Source: JAYOEY01 sp038116945
GTDB taxonomy: Bacteria; Pseudomonadota; Alphaproteobacteria; MPNO01; UBA2964
Length of the DNA: 64,000 bases
NCBI GenBank assembly: GCA_038116945.1
Contig: JAYOEY010000007.1
Location: forward strand, 62,001-126,000
Direction: 5' to 3'
Under the pieces are notes generated by a model. That model made no database searches and was not told the DNA's origin. It was given only the letters and a program-made list of their open reading frames with translations. Numbering within the stretch: position 1 is the first letter of the stretch; every line of letters starts with the position of its first letter. Shown here in pieces: positions 32,107 to 41,165 of this stretch. The position numbers and the translations under genes are program-made.

Positions 32107-33135
32107 ATGAAGGCAAGAATTGCATTTGGAACGATTACTGCCGGCGTGCTGCTGGCATCCGGCGCGATGGCCGCCGAACGCACGCTGACCACGGTTACTG
32201 CCCTGCAGCAGACCAACATTCTCGCAAAATCGTATCTGAAGACCTTTGTGGGCGAAGCGAATGCTCTCGGTAAGGGCATCATCCAGATGAAATATCTCGG
32301 CGGCCAGGAAATCGTGCCGCCGCGCAAGGCTGCCGCCGCTCTGAAGCGCGGTCAGTTTAACGTCCTCAGCGCGCCGACGGCCTACTACATCGGCACAGTT
32401 CCGGAAGGGTACGGCCTGCTGGCGGCCAACAAGGGGCCCCGGGCGCTGCGCGCCAATGGCGGTTTCGCGCTGCTGCAGAAGATTTATGCCGAAAAGGCGG
32501 GCGCCCATCTTCTCGCCTGGGGCGAGAACATGACCTCCTACAACATGTTCCTCGGCATCAAGCCGAACATGAAGGACGGGCTTCCCGATCTGACGGGCGT
32601 CAAGATGCGCGCCACCGGCACCTACCGGCCGCTGTTCCGGGCGCTTGGTGCGACGACCATCAACATCAAGTCGTCCGAAATCATCACCGCCATGCAGCGC
32701 GGTACGGTTCAGGGCTTTGGCATGACCGACAGCTCGGTCATGGCGATCGGTCTCGGCCCGGTGATCAAATATCGGGTACAGCCGAATTTCTACCAGACCA
32801 ACCAGGTCGTCACGGTCAATCTGGACGTCTGGGCCTCGCTGACCAAGGAACAGAAAGACTTCCTGAACAATCTGGCCCTGCATTACGAGACCTCTTCGGT
32901 TCTCTATGTTGAGCTCGAACGTCAGAAGGAAGAAGTTCTGGTCAAGAAACAGGGTATCCAGGATATCCAGCTTACCGGTGCGAATGCGCAGAAATACCTC
33001 GACATCGCGCATAGCGAAATCTGGAAAGAGCTGAAGAAGCGGTCTGACTATCACGATCAGCTCAAGCCGCTGCTTTACACGCCCGGCAAGCCCCAGCGTC
33101 AGCTGGACCTTGGCGATACGCGCCTGAAGCAGTAA
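32107..33135 (+). CDS. TRAP transporter substrate-binding protein (DctP type), locus A-2
   Basis: A 342-residue periplasmic receptor closely related to the one just upstream; a signal peptide ends GAMA. It shares LQQTNILAKSYL, YLGGQEIVPPRKAAAALKR and KMRATGTYRPLFRALGATTIN, so the pair arose by duplication and then diverged, most clearly in the mid-region loops. AGGAG lies 9-10 nt before the ATG. The permease small-subunit gene follows after 36 nt. Confidence 0.9.
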   Translation: MKARIAFGTITAGVLLASGAMAAERTLTTVTALQQTNILAKSYLKTFVGEANALGKGIIQMKYLGGQEIVPPRKAAAALKRGQFNVLSAPTAYYIGTVPEGYGLLAANKGPRALRANGGFALLQKIYAEKAGAHLLAWGENMTSYNMFLGIKPNMKDGLPDLTGVKMRATGTYRPLFRALGATTINIKSSEIITAMQRGTVQGFGMTDSSVMAIGLGPVIKYRVQPNFYQTNQVVTVNLDVWASLTKEQKDFLNNLALHYETSSVLYVELERQKEEVLVKKQGIQDIQLTGANAQKYLDIAHSEIWKELKKRSDYHDQLKPLLYTPGKPQRQLDLGDTRLKQ

Positions 33136-33171
33136 TCGGGACGCTGTCAAACAGCATACGGGGGGAATCCG

Positions 33172-33690
33172 GTGTTAGAGGCATTTGACCGACAACTCGG
33201 CAGGGTGAGCACGTGGCTTGCATGGTTTGCGTGTGCCCTGATCCCCTGCATGTTTCTGATGATCACCATCGACGTGTCGATACGATCATTCGGTTTGCGG
33301 CCGCCGCTGTTCACGTCGTCGGTGGTCGAGTACGGGCTTCTGTATCTTGCGATGTGTTCCGCGCCGTTCCTTGTGCGCGAGCGCGGACATGTCGTGATTG
33401 AGGCGCTGGTGGCGGCAATGCCGGATGCAATCCGGCAGCCGCTCGCCAAGATCGTTTATCTCACCTGCCTGCTGGTTTCGTTCCTGTTTGCCTATCTTTG
33501 CTGGGGCATTTTCTGGGATTACTGGGTAGGCGGAGAACTAGATGTCCGTGGCGTCGATATGCCTTACTGGCTGCAATTCCTGCCATTACCGCTCTGTTTT
33601 GCGTTGGTTGCACTTGAGTTTACCATGTATTTCGTCGGACTGCGGTCTTACTACTCCTACGATCTCGGCGAAGTGAAGGACGGGGTCTGA
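33172..33690 (+). CDS. TRAP transporter small permease (DctQ), locus A
   Basis: A 172-residue membrane protein with four hydrophobic segments, the DctQ small permease. GTG start at 33172 with GGGGGGA about 6 nt upstream. Landmarks are VVEYGLLYLAMCSAPFLVRERGHVVIEAL and the C-terminal DLGEVKDG. The large permease gene starts 3 nt after its stop. Confidence 0.88.
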   Translation: MLEAFDRQLGRVSTWLAWFACALIPCMFLMITIDVSIRSFGLRPPLFTSSVVEYGLLYLAMCSAPFLVRERGHVVIEALVAAMPDAIRQPLAKIVYLTCLLVSFLFAYLCWGIFWDYWVGGELDVRGVDMPYWLQFLPLPLCFALVALEFTMYFVGLRSYYSYDLGEVKDGV

Positions 33691-33693
33691 TCT

Positions 33694-35007
33694 ATGTTGT
33701 GGTATGAGGCCGGGGGGCTCCTTCTTGGGTGCGTTGTTGGTGGCATGGCGCTGGGGTTCCCGGTCGCCTTCACCTTCATGGTCACCAACATTATTGGCAT
33801 CTTTGTATTTTCGGGCGGTTGGCCCGTTCTGCCGCAGATTGCGGATAACGCCACCAACCTGATCACCTCCTTCACCCTGTCGCCCATCCCGATGTTTATC
33901 CTGATGGGCTCTCTGTTCTTCCATACCGGTCTTGCGATCAAGGTTTTCGACGCGCTGGACAAGTTGCTTGGAAAAATACCGGGAAGACTGTGTTTTCTGA
34001 CGGTTATCGGAGGGTCGCTGTTTTCGACCCTGACCGGCTCGACCATGGCCAACACCGCGATGCTGGGCTCGTTGCTCGTGCCCGAGATGACCCGGCGCGG
34101 CTACAGCAAGAAGATGTCGATGGGGCCGATTCTCGGTACCGGCGGGCTGGCGATGATCATTCCGCCTTCTTCCCTCGGTGTCCTGCTGGCGTCGATTGCC
34201 CAGGTCGATGTCGGGCGGCTGCTGATCGCGGGTCTGTTGCCCGGGATCCTGCTGGCGGTGCTTTATGCGGCGATGATCGGGTTCCAGCTCTGGCGCAATC
34301 CGGAATCCGCCCCGAGCTATGAGGTCGAACCCACGACCTGGGGCGAAAAGTTCTATCAGATTGGCGTCAATATTCTGCCGATGGGCCTCGTGGTCTTTAT
34401 GGTCATCGGCTTTATCGTGCTCGGCTGGGCCACGCCGTCGGAATCCGCCTCATTCGGCGTTGTCGGCGTGCTCATTCTGGCGATCGCGAGACGCATGTTC
34501 ACATGGAACGCGTTCACGACGTCTCTGATGGGAACCATCCGCGTGGCCGGCATGGTGTTCTTCATCCTGATGAACTCCACCGTGTTCAGCCAGCTTCTGT
34601 CGATGTCGGGCGCGAGCCGCGGCCTGGTCGGCTGGGCAACCGGCTTTGATGTGCCGCCGATCCTGATTCTTAGCTGCATGTTCCTGGTGCTGATCCTGCT
34701 CGGCATGTTCATGGATCAGGTGTCCATGATGCTGATTACCGTGCCGATCTTCTATCCGCTGGCCGGATCGCTCGGCTACGACCTTATCTGGTTCTCGCTG
34801 ATCGTTCTGATGTCGCTGGAAATGAGCGCCACGACCCCGCCCTTCGGCCTGTTGCTGTTCATCATGATGGGGATGGTTCGAGGGACGACATTGTTCGAGG
34901 TCGCGGCTGCGGCGTTGCCGTTCCTGTTCTGCGACTTCATCCTGATCCTGATCCTGATCGCGGCCCCGGGGGTGGCCCTTTACCTGCCAAGCCTGATGGG
35001 TAGTTAG
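33694..35007 (+). CDS. TRAP transporter large permease (DctM), locus A
   Basis: A 437-residue DctM permease with about 12 membrane segments. FLMGS-type FILMGSLFFHTGL and TLTGSTMANTAMLGSLLVPEM in the first half and SLEMSATTPPFGLLLF in the second are the family signatures around the substrate and sodium sites. Last gene of locus A, followed by a clear terminator. Confidence 0.92.
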   Translation: MLWYEAGGLLLGCVVGGMALGFPVAFTFMVTNIIGIFVFSGGWPVLPQIADNATNLITSFTLSPIPMFILMGSLFFHTGLAIKVFDALDKLLGKIPGRLCFLTVIGGSLFSTLTGSTMANTAMLGSLLVPEMTRRGYSKKMSMGPILGTGGLAMIIPPSSLGVLLASIAQVDVGRLLIAGLLPGILLAVLYAAMIGFQLWRNPESAPSYEVEPTTWGEKFYQIGVNILPMGLVVFMVIGFIVLGWATPSESASFGVVGVLILAIARRMFTWNAFTTSLMGTIRVAGMVFFILMNSTVFSQLLSMSGASRGLVGWATGFDVPPILILSCMFLVLILLGMFMDQVSMMLITVPIFYPLAGSLGYDLIWFSLIVLMSLEMSATTPPFGLLLFIMMGMVRGTTLFEVAAAALPFLFCDFILILILIAAPGVALYLPSLMGS

Positions 35008-35030
35008 CGGCGATCGGAAGACGAATCCAG

Positions 35031-35063
35031 ACGGCCCGGTTTTCGACCGGGCCGTTTCCGTTT
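35031..35063 (+). terminator. Rho-independent terminator after TRAP locus A
   Basis: ACGGCCCGGT (35031-35040) and ACCGGGCCGT (35046-35055) pair perfectly around a TTTCG loop, followed by TTCCGTTT. It sits 24 nt after the large-permease stop. Confidence 0.75.
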
Positions 35064-35149
35064 GGGCGGCGGCGCCCTGTCTTGTGAGGGGCGCGGCCCG
35101 CTGATACGCTTTTCGACATAACGAAACTGCCGGAAAGGGAGGCAACGAA

Positions 35150-36106
35150 ATGGCGGGCATGAAATCGCTCAACAACGTAAAAATGGAAAAGAAGGACGGG
35201 ATCGGCTGGGTCATCCTCAACCGTCCGGAAAAGCGCAACGCGATGAGCCCCGCGCTGCATGCGGACATGAACGAAGCGCTCGACATGATGGCCGACGACG
35301 ACGAGGTCAAGGTCGTCGTGCTGACCGGTGCGGGGGAGGCATGGTGCGCCGGGCAGGATCTTGCGCTCTACTTTCGGGCCAATGAACGCGACGCGAAGGC
35401 GCGGTCTCACGCCAACAAGATCAGCCATGAATGGCGCTGGAACAAGCTGGTCAAATTTCCCAAGCCGACCATCGCGATGGTCAACGGCTATTGCTATGGC
35501 GGCGCGTTTACCCAGCTTTGCGCCTGCGATTTCGCCATCGCGGCGAACGAGGCCATCTTCGGCCTGTCGGAAGTCAACTGGGGCATCATCCCCGGCGGCA
35601 TCGTAAGCTGGAACGCGGCCGACGTGCTGAGCTACCGCGACGCGCTCTACTATGCGGTAACCGGCGACCCGTTCGACGGCAAGGAAGCCGAGAAAATCCG
35701 GCTGGTGAACTATTCGGTGCCGAAATCGAAACTGCGCGCGGAGACCGTCAAGCTCGCCAAAAAGCTGATGACAAAATCGCCCAACGCGGTGCGCTTTACC
35801 AAGGATGCGATTCGCGCCGTGCGCCGCATGGCGGTCGAGGAAGCGCAGGATTATCTCGCCATGAAGGGCATCGCCTGCAAGGCGACCGACCCCATTCCGG
35901 GCCGGGACGAGGGCATGCGCCAGTTCCTGGACGAAAAGACATACCGGCCCGGGCTCGGCCAGCTGGACCTGAAAGTCGCGGCGGAACGCGGCAAGACGGG
36001 CGGCGGCAAAAAGGCGGCAAAGAAATCCGCACCCAAAAAGGCCGCGAAGAAGGCGGGCAAGAAAGCCGGGAAGAAAAAGGCCGGGAAAAAGGCCGCCCGA
36101 CGGTAA
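35150..36106 (+). CDS. Hydroxycinnamoyl-CoA hydratase-lyase-like enzyme with Lys/Ala-rich tail
   Basis: A 318-residue crotonase related to p-hydroxycinnamoyl-CoA hydratase-lyase, which converts feruloyl-CoA or coumaroyl-CoA to vanillin or 4-hydroxybenzaldehyde and acetyl-CoA. Matching parts are VILNRPEKRNAMSP, GAGEAWCAGQDL, AMVNGYCYGGAF, FGLSEVNWGIIPG (the conserved Glu present) and GRDEGMRQFLDEKTY with RPGLGQ. Differences from known enzymes include a T for S before the second oxyanion segment and changes after QDYL. Residues 281-318 are a run of K, A and G like a histone H1 tail, absent from the known enzymes. Function beyond family is inferred. Confidence 0.78.
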   Translation: MAGMKSLNNVKMEKKDGIGWVILNRPEKRNAMSPALHADMNEALDMMADDDEVKVVVLTGAGEAWCAGQDLALYFRANERDAKARSHANKISHEWRWNKLVKFPKPTIAMVNGYCYGGAFTQLCACDFAIAANEAIFGLSEVNWGIIPGGIVSWNAADVLSYRDALYYAVTGDPFDGKEAEKIRLVNYSVPKSKLRAETVKLAKKLMTKSPNAVRFTKDAIRAVRRMAVEEAQDYLAMKGIACKATDPIPGRDEGMRQFLDEKTYRPGLGQLDLKVAAERGKTGGGKKAAKKSAPKKAAKKAGKKAGKKKAGKKAARR

Positions 36107-37141
36107 TCAGCCGGCCAGTTCCGCGCGCACGATCGCCGCGCCGTCGGCAAGCGCCTTCAGCTTTCCGAAGGCGGCATCGCGCGATAGGTACTTCATGCCG
36201 CAATCGGGGGCGGGAATCAGCCTGTCCGGTTCGACGATTTCGAGCGCGGCGCGGATTCGATTCGCCACCGTGTCCGCGGTCTCCACCCGTTCGTCGCCCA
36301 GGTCGATGACCCCAAGAACGATGGTCTTGCCGGAAAGCGCCTTCAGCGCGGCGACATCGAGCCCCGGCTGCGCCGCCTCCACCGAAATCTGGTCGGCGTT
36401 ACAGGCGGCGAGCTCGGGCAGAAAGGAATAGCCCTCCGGCTTGTTCTTGACCGCGTGGGCGTAGCCAAAACACATATGCACGGCTGTCGTGCCGGTTACG
36501 CCCTCAAGCGCCCGGTTGATCACCTTTACGGCGTAGCGCTTCGCCGCGTCCGGGCGCGCCTGCATCCAGGGCTCGTCGATCTGAACGATGTCGGCGCCGG
36601 CGGCGAACAGATCCCTGATCTCCTCGTTTACCGCCTCGGCGAACGCCATGGCGCAGGCCTCGTCGTCGCCGTAATGCTCGTCGACAGCGGTCTGGGTCAT
36701 GGTGAACGGGCCCGGAATGGTGATCTTGACGGCGCGGTCGGTATTGCCGCGCAGAAATTCGATGTCGCGCACCTCGACCGGGTGCCGCCGCCGGATCGGG
36801 CCGGTGATGCGCGGCACCGGTATCGGCTTGCCGCTGCGGCCGGGCACCTCGGCCGGGTTATCGACATCGACCCCGTCCAGCGCGGTCGCGAACCGGTTGG
36901 AATAGCTCTCCCGCCGGATTTCCCCGTCCGTGATGATGTCGATGCCGGCGCGCTCCATGTCGCGGATCGCCGCCAGCGTCGCCGCATCCTGCGCGTCTTC
37001 CAGCCCGTCCGGATCGATCCTCCAGATTTCCGCAGCCCGGACGCGCGGCGGAACGATGGCGCGCAGCATGGTCTGGTCGACCAGCCAGCCAGGCTGGACG
37101 TAGGAGCCGACGACGGTAGTGGGGATCAGCTTCTCGGGCAT
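36107..37141 (-). CDS. MetE-like cobalamin-independent methyltransferase, copy 1
   Basis: A 344-residue protein of the MetE C-terminal/UroD-like fold. Zinc ligands are H and C in VHMCFGYAH and C in PAPDCGMKY. The start at 37141 has AGGAG 7 nt upstream and gives PTTVVGSYVQPGW at the N-terminus. It lacks the N-terminal MetE half, as in YxjG-type proteins and epoxyalkane:CoM transferases. A thiol methyl or alkyl transfer is likely; donor and acceptor unknown. Its stop directly abuts the convergent hydratase-lyase stop. Confidence 0.82.
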   Translation of the reverse strand: MPEKLIPTTVVGSYVQPGWLVDQTMLRAIVPPRVRAAEIWRIDPDGLEDAQDAATLAAIRDMERAGIDIITDGEIRRESYSNRFATALDGVDVDNPAEVPGRSGKPIPVPRITGPIRRRHPVEVRDIEFLRGNTDRAVKITIPGPFTMTQTAVDEHYGDDEACAMAFAEAVNEEIRDLFAAGADIVQIDEPWMQARPDAAKRYAVKVINRALEGVTGTTAVHMCFGYAHAVKNKPEGYSFLPELAACNADQISVEAAQPGLDVAALKALSGKTIVLGVIDLGDERVETADTVANRIRAALEIVEPDRLIPAPDCGMKYLSRDAAFGKLKALADGAAIVRAELAG

Positions 37142-37376
37142 GGGAACACTCCTGCTAACGGGTCCGCCGATCATCGGCAATTCCCCCCGATATTGCAAAG
37201 CGCCGGATTATTTTCGGGACCGTATTGCGGGGTGTTCGGCCCGTTCCCATTTTTCACTCGGCCCGGGTGGAACTCGGCGCCACGGAAGTTTTTCTTTGAT
37301 ACGCACCGGTCCTCGCTTGTCTGTGCTCCTGCTGGGAGCGCCGCCTCAGCCCGTGCCGGAATGCCGGAGGCAATTC

Positions 37377-38399
37377 ATGTCCACGCACTTCAAATCCACA
37401 CTCACCAGGTCGGGTGTTGTCTTCGCCGCTGGTCTCGCAAGCGTCATTGCCGCTGCGTCGTCGGCCGCCGCAGCCGAGGCAAGGCTGACCGCCATCACCA
37501 GCCTGTAGCCGACCAACCCGATAACGAAGAGCTTCGTTGCGAACTTCGTCAAGCCGCTGAACGAAAAGGCGAAGGGCGTGGTCGCCGTTCGCCTCGTCGG
37601 CGGGCCGGAGGTCGTACGGCCCAATAACGGCGGTGAGGCGGTCGGCAAGGGGCAGTTCGATATCCTGCACGGCCCGACATCCTACTACATCGGCGCGTTT
37701 CCCGAAGGGTACGCCATGCTGGCCTCCAATATTCCCGTCTCTGAACTGCACAGGAACGGCGGGTTTGCGATGCTCGACGGCCTCTACCAGAAAAAAATGA
37801 ACACCAAGCTGATCGCCTGGGGAGAAAGCGAAACCGGGTACAATACCTATCTGACGGTCGTGCCGAAGATGCGGGCGGATGGCGTTCCCGACCTGTCGGG
37901 GTTGAAGATGCGCGCCACCGGTACTTACAAACCGCTTTTCGAGGCGCTCGGCTCGGTAACGATCAACATGAAGGAAAGCGAGATCTACACCGGCCTTCAG
38001 CGCGGTCTCGTTCAGGGGTTCGGCTGGCCCGAAACGGGCGTTCCCGCGCTCGGCCTTCACAAGCTGGTCAAGGTTCGCGTGACCCCGCCCTATTACCGGT
38101 CGAACACCGTCGTCACCATGAATTTGTGCAAGTGGAACTCCCTCACCCAGGCGCAGAAATCGGCGATCGAGAGCCTGTCGCGCGAATATGAAAGGACCGC
38201 GCTCGTCTTTATGAAGAAGGAAGTCGAAGCGGACGACAGGACGATCCGACAGTCGGGCGTGAAAGACATCGCCCTTCAGGGGGCAGCGGCGCAAAAATAT
38301 CTGTCGGTCGCGTACGATGCAATCTGGGCGGAGTATCGCAAGCTCGCCAGGGACGGCGACATCGGCGCGCTCCGGGCCCACCTCTACCGGGCGGAATAG
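37377..38399 (+). pseudogene. TRAP substrate-binding protein gene with internal amber stop, locus B
   Basis: The frame is continuous from 37377 to 38399 except for TAG at 37506-37508. The product would start with a signal peptide (SVIAAASSAAAAEA) and read ITSL-stop-PTNPITKSF; both close paralogues in locus A have LQQTN here, so a CAG to TAG change fits. All later landmarks are kept: VRLVGGPEVVRPNN, GPTSYYIGAFPEGYA, KMRATGTYKPLFEALGSV. GGAGG lies about 9 nt before the ATG. The following permease genes are intact, so the locus may use another receptor, or the stop may be suppressed or a sequencing error. Confidence 0.85.
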
Positions 38400-38410
38400 C
38401 GGGTCGGCAC

Positions 38411-38947
38411 GTGTCACGGGCCGCAGCAATGCTTGCCTCTTTCGACCGTGCGCTCTCGCGGGCATCGATGGCGCTGGCCTGGGTTGGCTGCGCCATCGTT
38501 GCCGCGCTTTTCGCGCTGATCGTTCTCGATGTCGGCCTGCGCAGCATCGGCGTCAAACCGTTCGCGTTTACGCTCGCGGTGGTCGAATACGGACTGCTTT
38601 ACTTCGCGATGTGCGCTGCTCCTTATCTGGTGCGCGTACGCGGCCATGTGGTGATCGAGGCCGTCGTCGCGCAGCTGCCGCGTCCGGCGCAGCGTATCCT
38701 GGCGAAACTCGTCTATCTGATCTGTTTTGCGCTCTGCATGCTCATGGCCTGGTATTCGGCCGGTCTGTTCGTAGAGGCGCTCGTGCGCGGGATCCTCGAT
38801 GTGCGCGGCGTCAACCTGCCGTACTGGCTGCTCTACCTTCCGCTGCCGTTGGGATTTTTCCTCTCGGGGCTCGAATTCGTCCGCTATCTGGCGGGACTCG
38901 CCTCCTACTACACATACGATCTCGGCGAAGTGAAAGACAACATGTAG
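38411..38947 (+). CDS. TRAP transporter small permease (DctQ), locus B
   Basis: A 178-residue small permease with four hydrophobic segments, closely like the locus A copy: VVEYGLLYFAMCAAPYLVR, RGHVVIEAV, LDVRGVNLPYWLLYLPLP and DLGEVKDN. GTG start at 38411, 11 nt after the receptor stop. No strong ribosome site is seen, so translation may depend on the upstream frame. Confidence 0.87.
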   Translation: MSRAAAMLASFDRALSRASMALAWVGCAIVAALFALIVLDVGLRSIGVKPFAFTLAVVEYGLLYFAMCAAPYLVRVRGHVVIEAVVAQLPRPAQRILAKLVYLICFALCMLMAWYSAGLFVEALVRGILDVRGVNLPYWLLYLPLPLGFFLSGLEFVRYLAGLASYYTYDLGEVKDNM

Positions 38948-38966
38948 GCCGGGGAGAAAACCGACA

Positions 38967-40277
38967 ATGGAATGGTACGACGCCGGCGCGCTCCTGCTCG
39001 GCATGATCATCGCAGGCATGGCGATCGGGTTGCCGGTGGCCTTCTCCTTCCTGCTGACGAACGTCATAGGCATCTTCGTTTTCTCCGGGGGCTGGTCGGT
39101 GATGTCGCGCATCGTCCAGGATTCCACCAATCTTCTGACGACCTTCACGCTGCTGCCCATTCCGATGTTCATTCTGATGGGCGCGCTGTTCTTTCAGACC
39201 GGTCTGGCGGGTCGCGTGTTCGATGCGCTGGACAAGCTGCTCGGTCGGCTGCCCGGCCGTCTCTGCTTCCTTACAGTTCTCGGCGGCTCTCTGTTTTCGA
39301 CACTGACCGGCTCATCGATGGCCAACACCGCGATGCTGGGGTCGCTGCTGGTTCCCGAGATGCAGCGGCGCGGCTATTCGAACCGGATGGCGATGGGGCC
39401 CATCCTCGGCACCGGCGGGCTGGCGATGATCATTCCGCCCTCGAACCTGGCGGTACTGCTGGCATCGGTGGCGAACATCGATGTCGGCCGGCTACTGGTC
39501 GCCGGACTGATTCCCGGATTTCTTCTGGCCGGGCTGTACGCCGCGATGATCGGTTTTCAACTCTGGCGGAACCCGGAAAGCGCGCCCAGCTATGACGTGC
39601 CGAAATCGACGGTCGCGGAAAAGCTCCTCAGCGTCTGCGTCAATCTGCTGCCGATGGGCCTGATCGTGATGCTGGTTGTGGGATTCATCATCCTGGGCAT
39701 CACAACCCCGTCAGAAGCCGCCTGCTTCGGCGTGCTCGGCGTACTTCTGCTGGCCGCGGCGTTCCGCTGTCTGACGTCGAAGGCGATCCGGGAAGCGCTG
39801 ATGTCGACCTTCAAGACTGCCGGGATGGTATTCATCATCCTGATGAACTCGACCGTGTTCAGCCAGCTTCTCGCGATGTCGGGGGCGAGCAGCGGGTTGA
39901 TCTCCTGGGCCACGGGCTTTCAGGTATCGCCGCTGGTCATTCTCGTCGCCATGTTCGCCATTCTGATCGCTCTCGGTATGTTCATGGACCCGGTATCGAT
40001 GATCCTGATCACGGTGCCGATCTTCTTTCCTCTCAGCACGTCGATCGGGTTCGATCCCATCTGGTTCGCCGTGGTCGTTCTGATGTCGCTGGAAATGAGC
40101 CAGACAACCCCGCCGTTCGGGCTTCTGCTCTACATCATGCTCGGCATGGTCAAGAAAACCACGTTGTTCGAGGTTGCCTCCGCGGCGGCGCCGTTCCTGC
40201 TATGCGATCTGATACTCGTGGTGCTGCTGGTAGCCTTCCCGATGCTTGCCCTGTATCTGCCCGGCCTGATGACCTGA
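38967..40277 (+). CDS. TRAP transporter large permease (DctM), locus B
   Basis: A 436-residue DctM permease with TLTGSSMANTAMLGSLLVPEM in the first half and SLEMSQTTPPFGLLLY in the second. Highly similar in layout to the locus A permease. GGGGAG is 11 nt before the ATG. Followed by an 86-nt gap and the GST genes on the same strand. Confidence 0.92.
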   Translation: MEWYDAGALLLGMIIAGMAIGLPVAFSFLLTNVIGIFVFSGGWSVMSRIVQDSTNLLTTFTLLPIPMFILMGALFFQTGLAGRVFDALDKLLGRLPGRLCFLTVLGGSLFSTLTGSSMANTAMLGSLLVPEMQRRGYSNRMAMGPILGTGGLAMIIPPSNLAVLLASVANIDVGRLLVAGLIPGFLLAGLYAAMIGFQLWRNPESAPSYDVPKSTVAEKLLSVCVNLLPMGLIVMLVVGFIILGITTPSEAACFGVLGVLLLAAAFRCLTSKAIREALMSTFKTAGMVFIILMNSTVFSQLLAMSGASSGLISWATGFQVSPLVILVAMFAILIALGMFMDPVSMILITVPIFFPLSTSIGFDPIWFAVVVLMSLEMSQTTPPFGLLLYIMLGMVKKTTLFEVASAAAPFLLCDLILVVLLVAFPMLALYLPGLMT

Positions 40278-40363
40278 GAGACATCGTGCCGCGTTGTGCG
40301 GCCGGGCGGTTTTGCCGATAATCGCCGCGACCGCGATCAAACGCAGAACCGAGGGATGATTCA

Positions 40364-41161
40364 GTGACGATCGAGCTTTACCACAACGGCATGTCCACCT
40401 GTTCTCAGAAGGTGCGGATCACGCTGGCGGAAAAGGGACAGGATTTCGTTTCGCACCATTTCAACCTGCGGGCCGGCGATCAGCACAGGCCCGAATACAT
40501 CGCGATCAATCCCAACGGCGTGGTGCCGACCATCATCCATGACGGCAGGATCGTCTACGAATCCGCCGTGGTCGACGAATATCTCGACGACATCTTTCCC
40601 GACCCGCCGCTCAAGCCCGCCGACCCTTACGGACGCGCGAAAATGCGGCTCTGGGTCAAGCAGCTCGACGAGGGGCTGCATGCGGCCTCGGCGACGATCA
40701 GCGCCTGCATCGCCTTCCGCTACCAGTTCATGGAAGGCAAGACCGACGAGGAGCTGAAGAAGACGCTCGACGGCTATGTCGATCCGGTCAAGCGCGAACG
40801 CATGACCGAAAACGTTCTGGAAGGTGTCGAGTCCCGCTTCTTCAGACCGGCGATCCGGCGGGCGGTAAAAATGCTGGACGACATGCAGGCGTCGCTCTCG
40901 GAGACGAGCTGGATGGCGGGCGATAGCTACTCGCTGGCCGATATCGCGTTCGCGCCTTACGTCACGCGCGTCGCGCACCTGCAGCAGACCTGGCTGTTCG
41001 ACCAGCGCCCGCGCGTTGCCGACTGGCTGGAGCGGACGCGCGAGCGGGCGTCCTACCAGAAAGGCATGGTCGAGTGGTTCAACCCGGATTTTCTGTCGCT
41101 GATGGAAGAGAAGGGCGGCGAAAACGTCGATGGCGTGAAGGCTGTACTCGCCGCGGGCTGA
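40364..41161 (+). CDS. Glutathione S-transferase family protein, copy 1
   Basis: A 265-residue GST: thioredoxin-like N-terminal domain (STCSQKVRITLAEKG, PNGVVPTIIHDG with the cis-proline, ESAVVDEYLDD) and a helical C-terminal domain (GDSYSLADIAFAPYV). GTG start at 40364 after GAGGGAT. Adjacent GST at 41166 is a duplicate. Such GSTs can cleave beta-aryl ethers or remove halides; which applies is unknown. Confidence 0.86.
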   Translation: MTIELYHNGMSTCSQKVRITLAEKGQDFVSHHFNLRAGDQHRPEYIAINPNGVVPTIIHDGRIVYESAVVDEYLDDIFPDPPLKPADPYGRAKMRLWVKQLDEGLHAASATISACIAFRYQFMEGKTDEELKKTLDGYVDPVKRERMTENVLEGVESRFFRPAIRRAVKMLDDMQASLSETSWMAGDSYSLADIAFAPYVTRVAHLQQTWLFDQRPRVADWLERTRERASYQKGMVEWFNPDFLSLMEEKGGENVDGVKAVLAAG

Positions 41162-41165
41162 ACCG

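Noticed and set aside
36001..36100. AAG/GCC-rich stretch as a tandem DNA repeat
   Set aside because: It encodes the Lys/Ala tail of the hydratase-lyase relative; the bases vary at third positions, so there is no exact repeat.
37506..37508. TAG as a programmed pyrrolysine or readthrough codon
   Set aside because: No pyrrolysine machinery or context is seen and the paralogues have CAG; a simple nonsense change or sequencing error is more likely.
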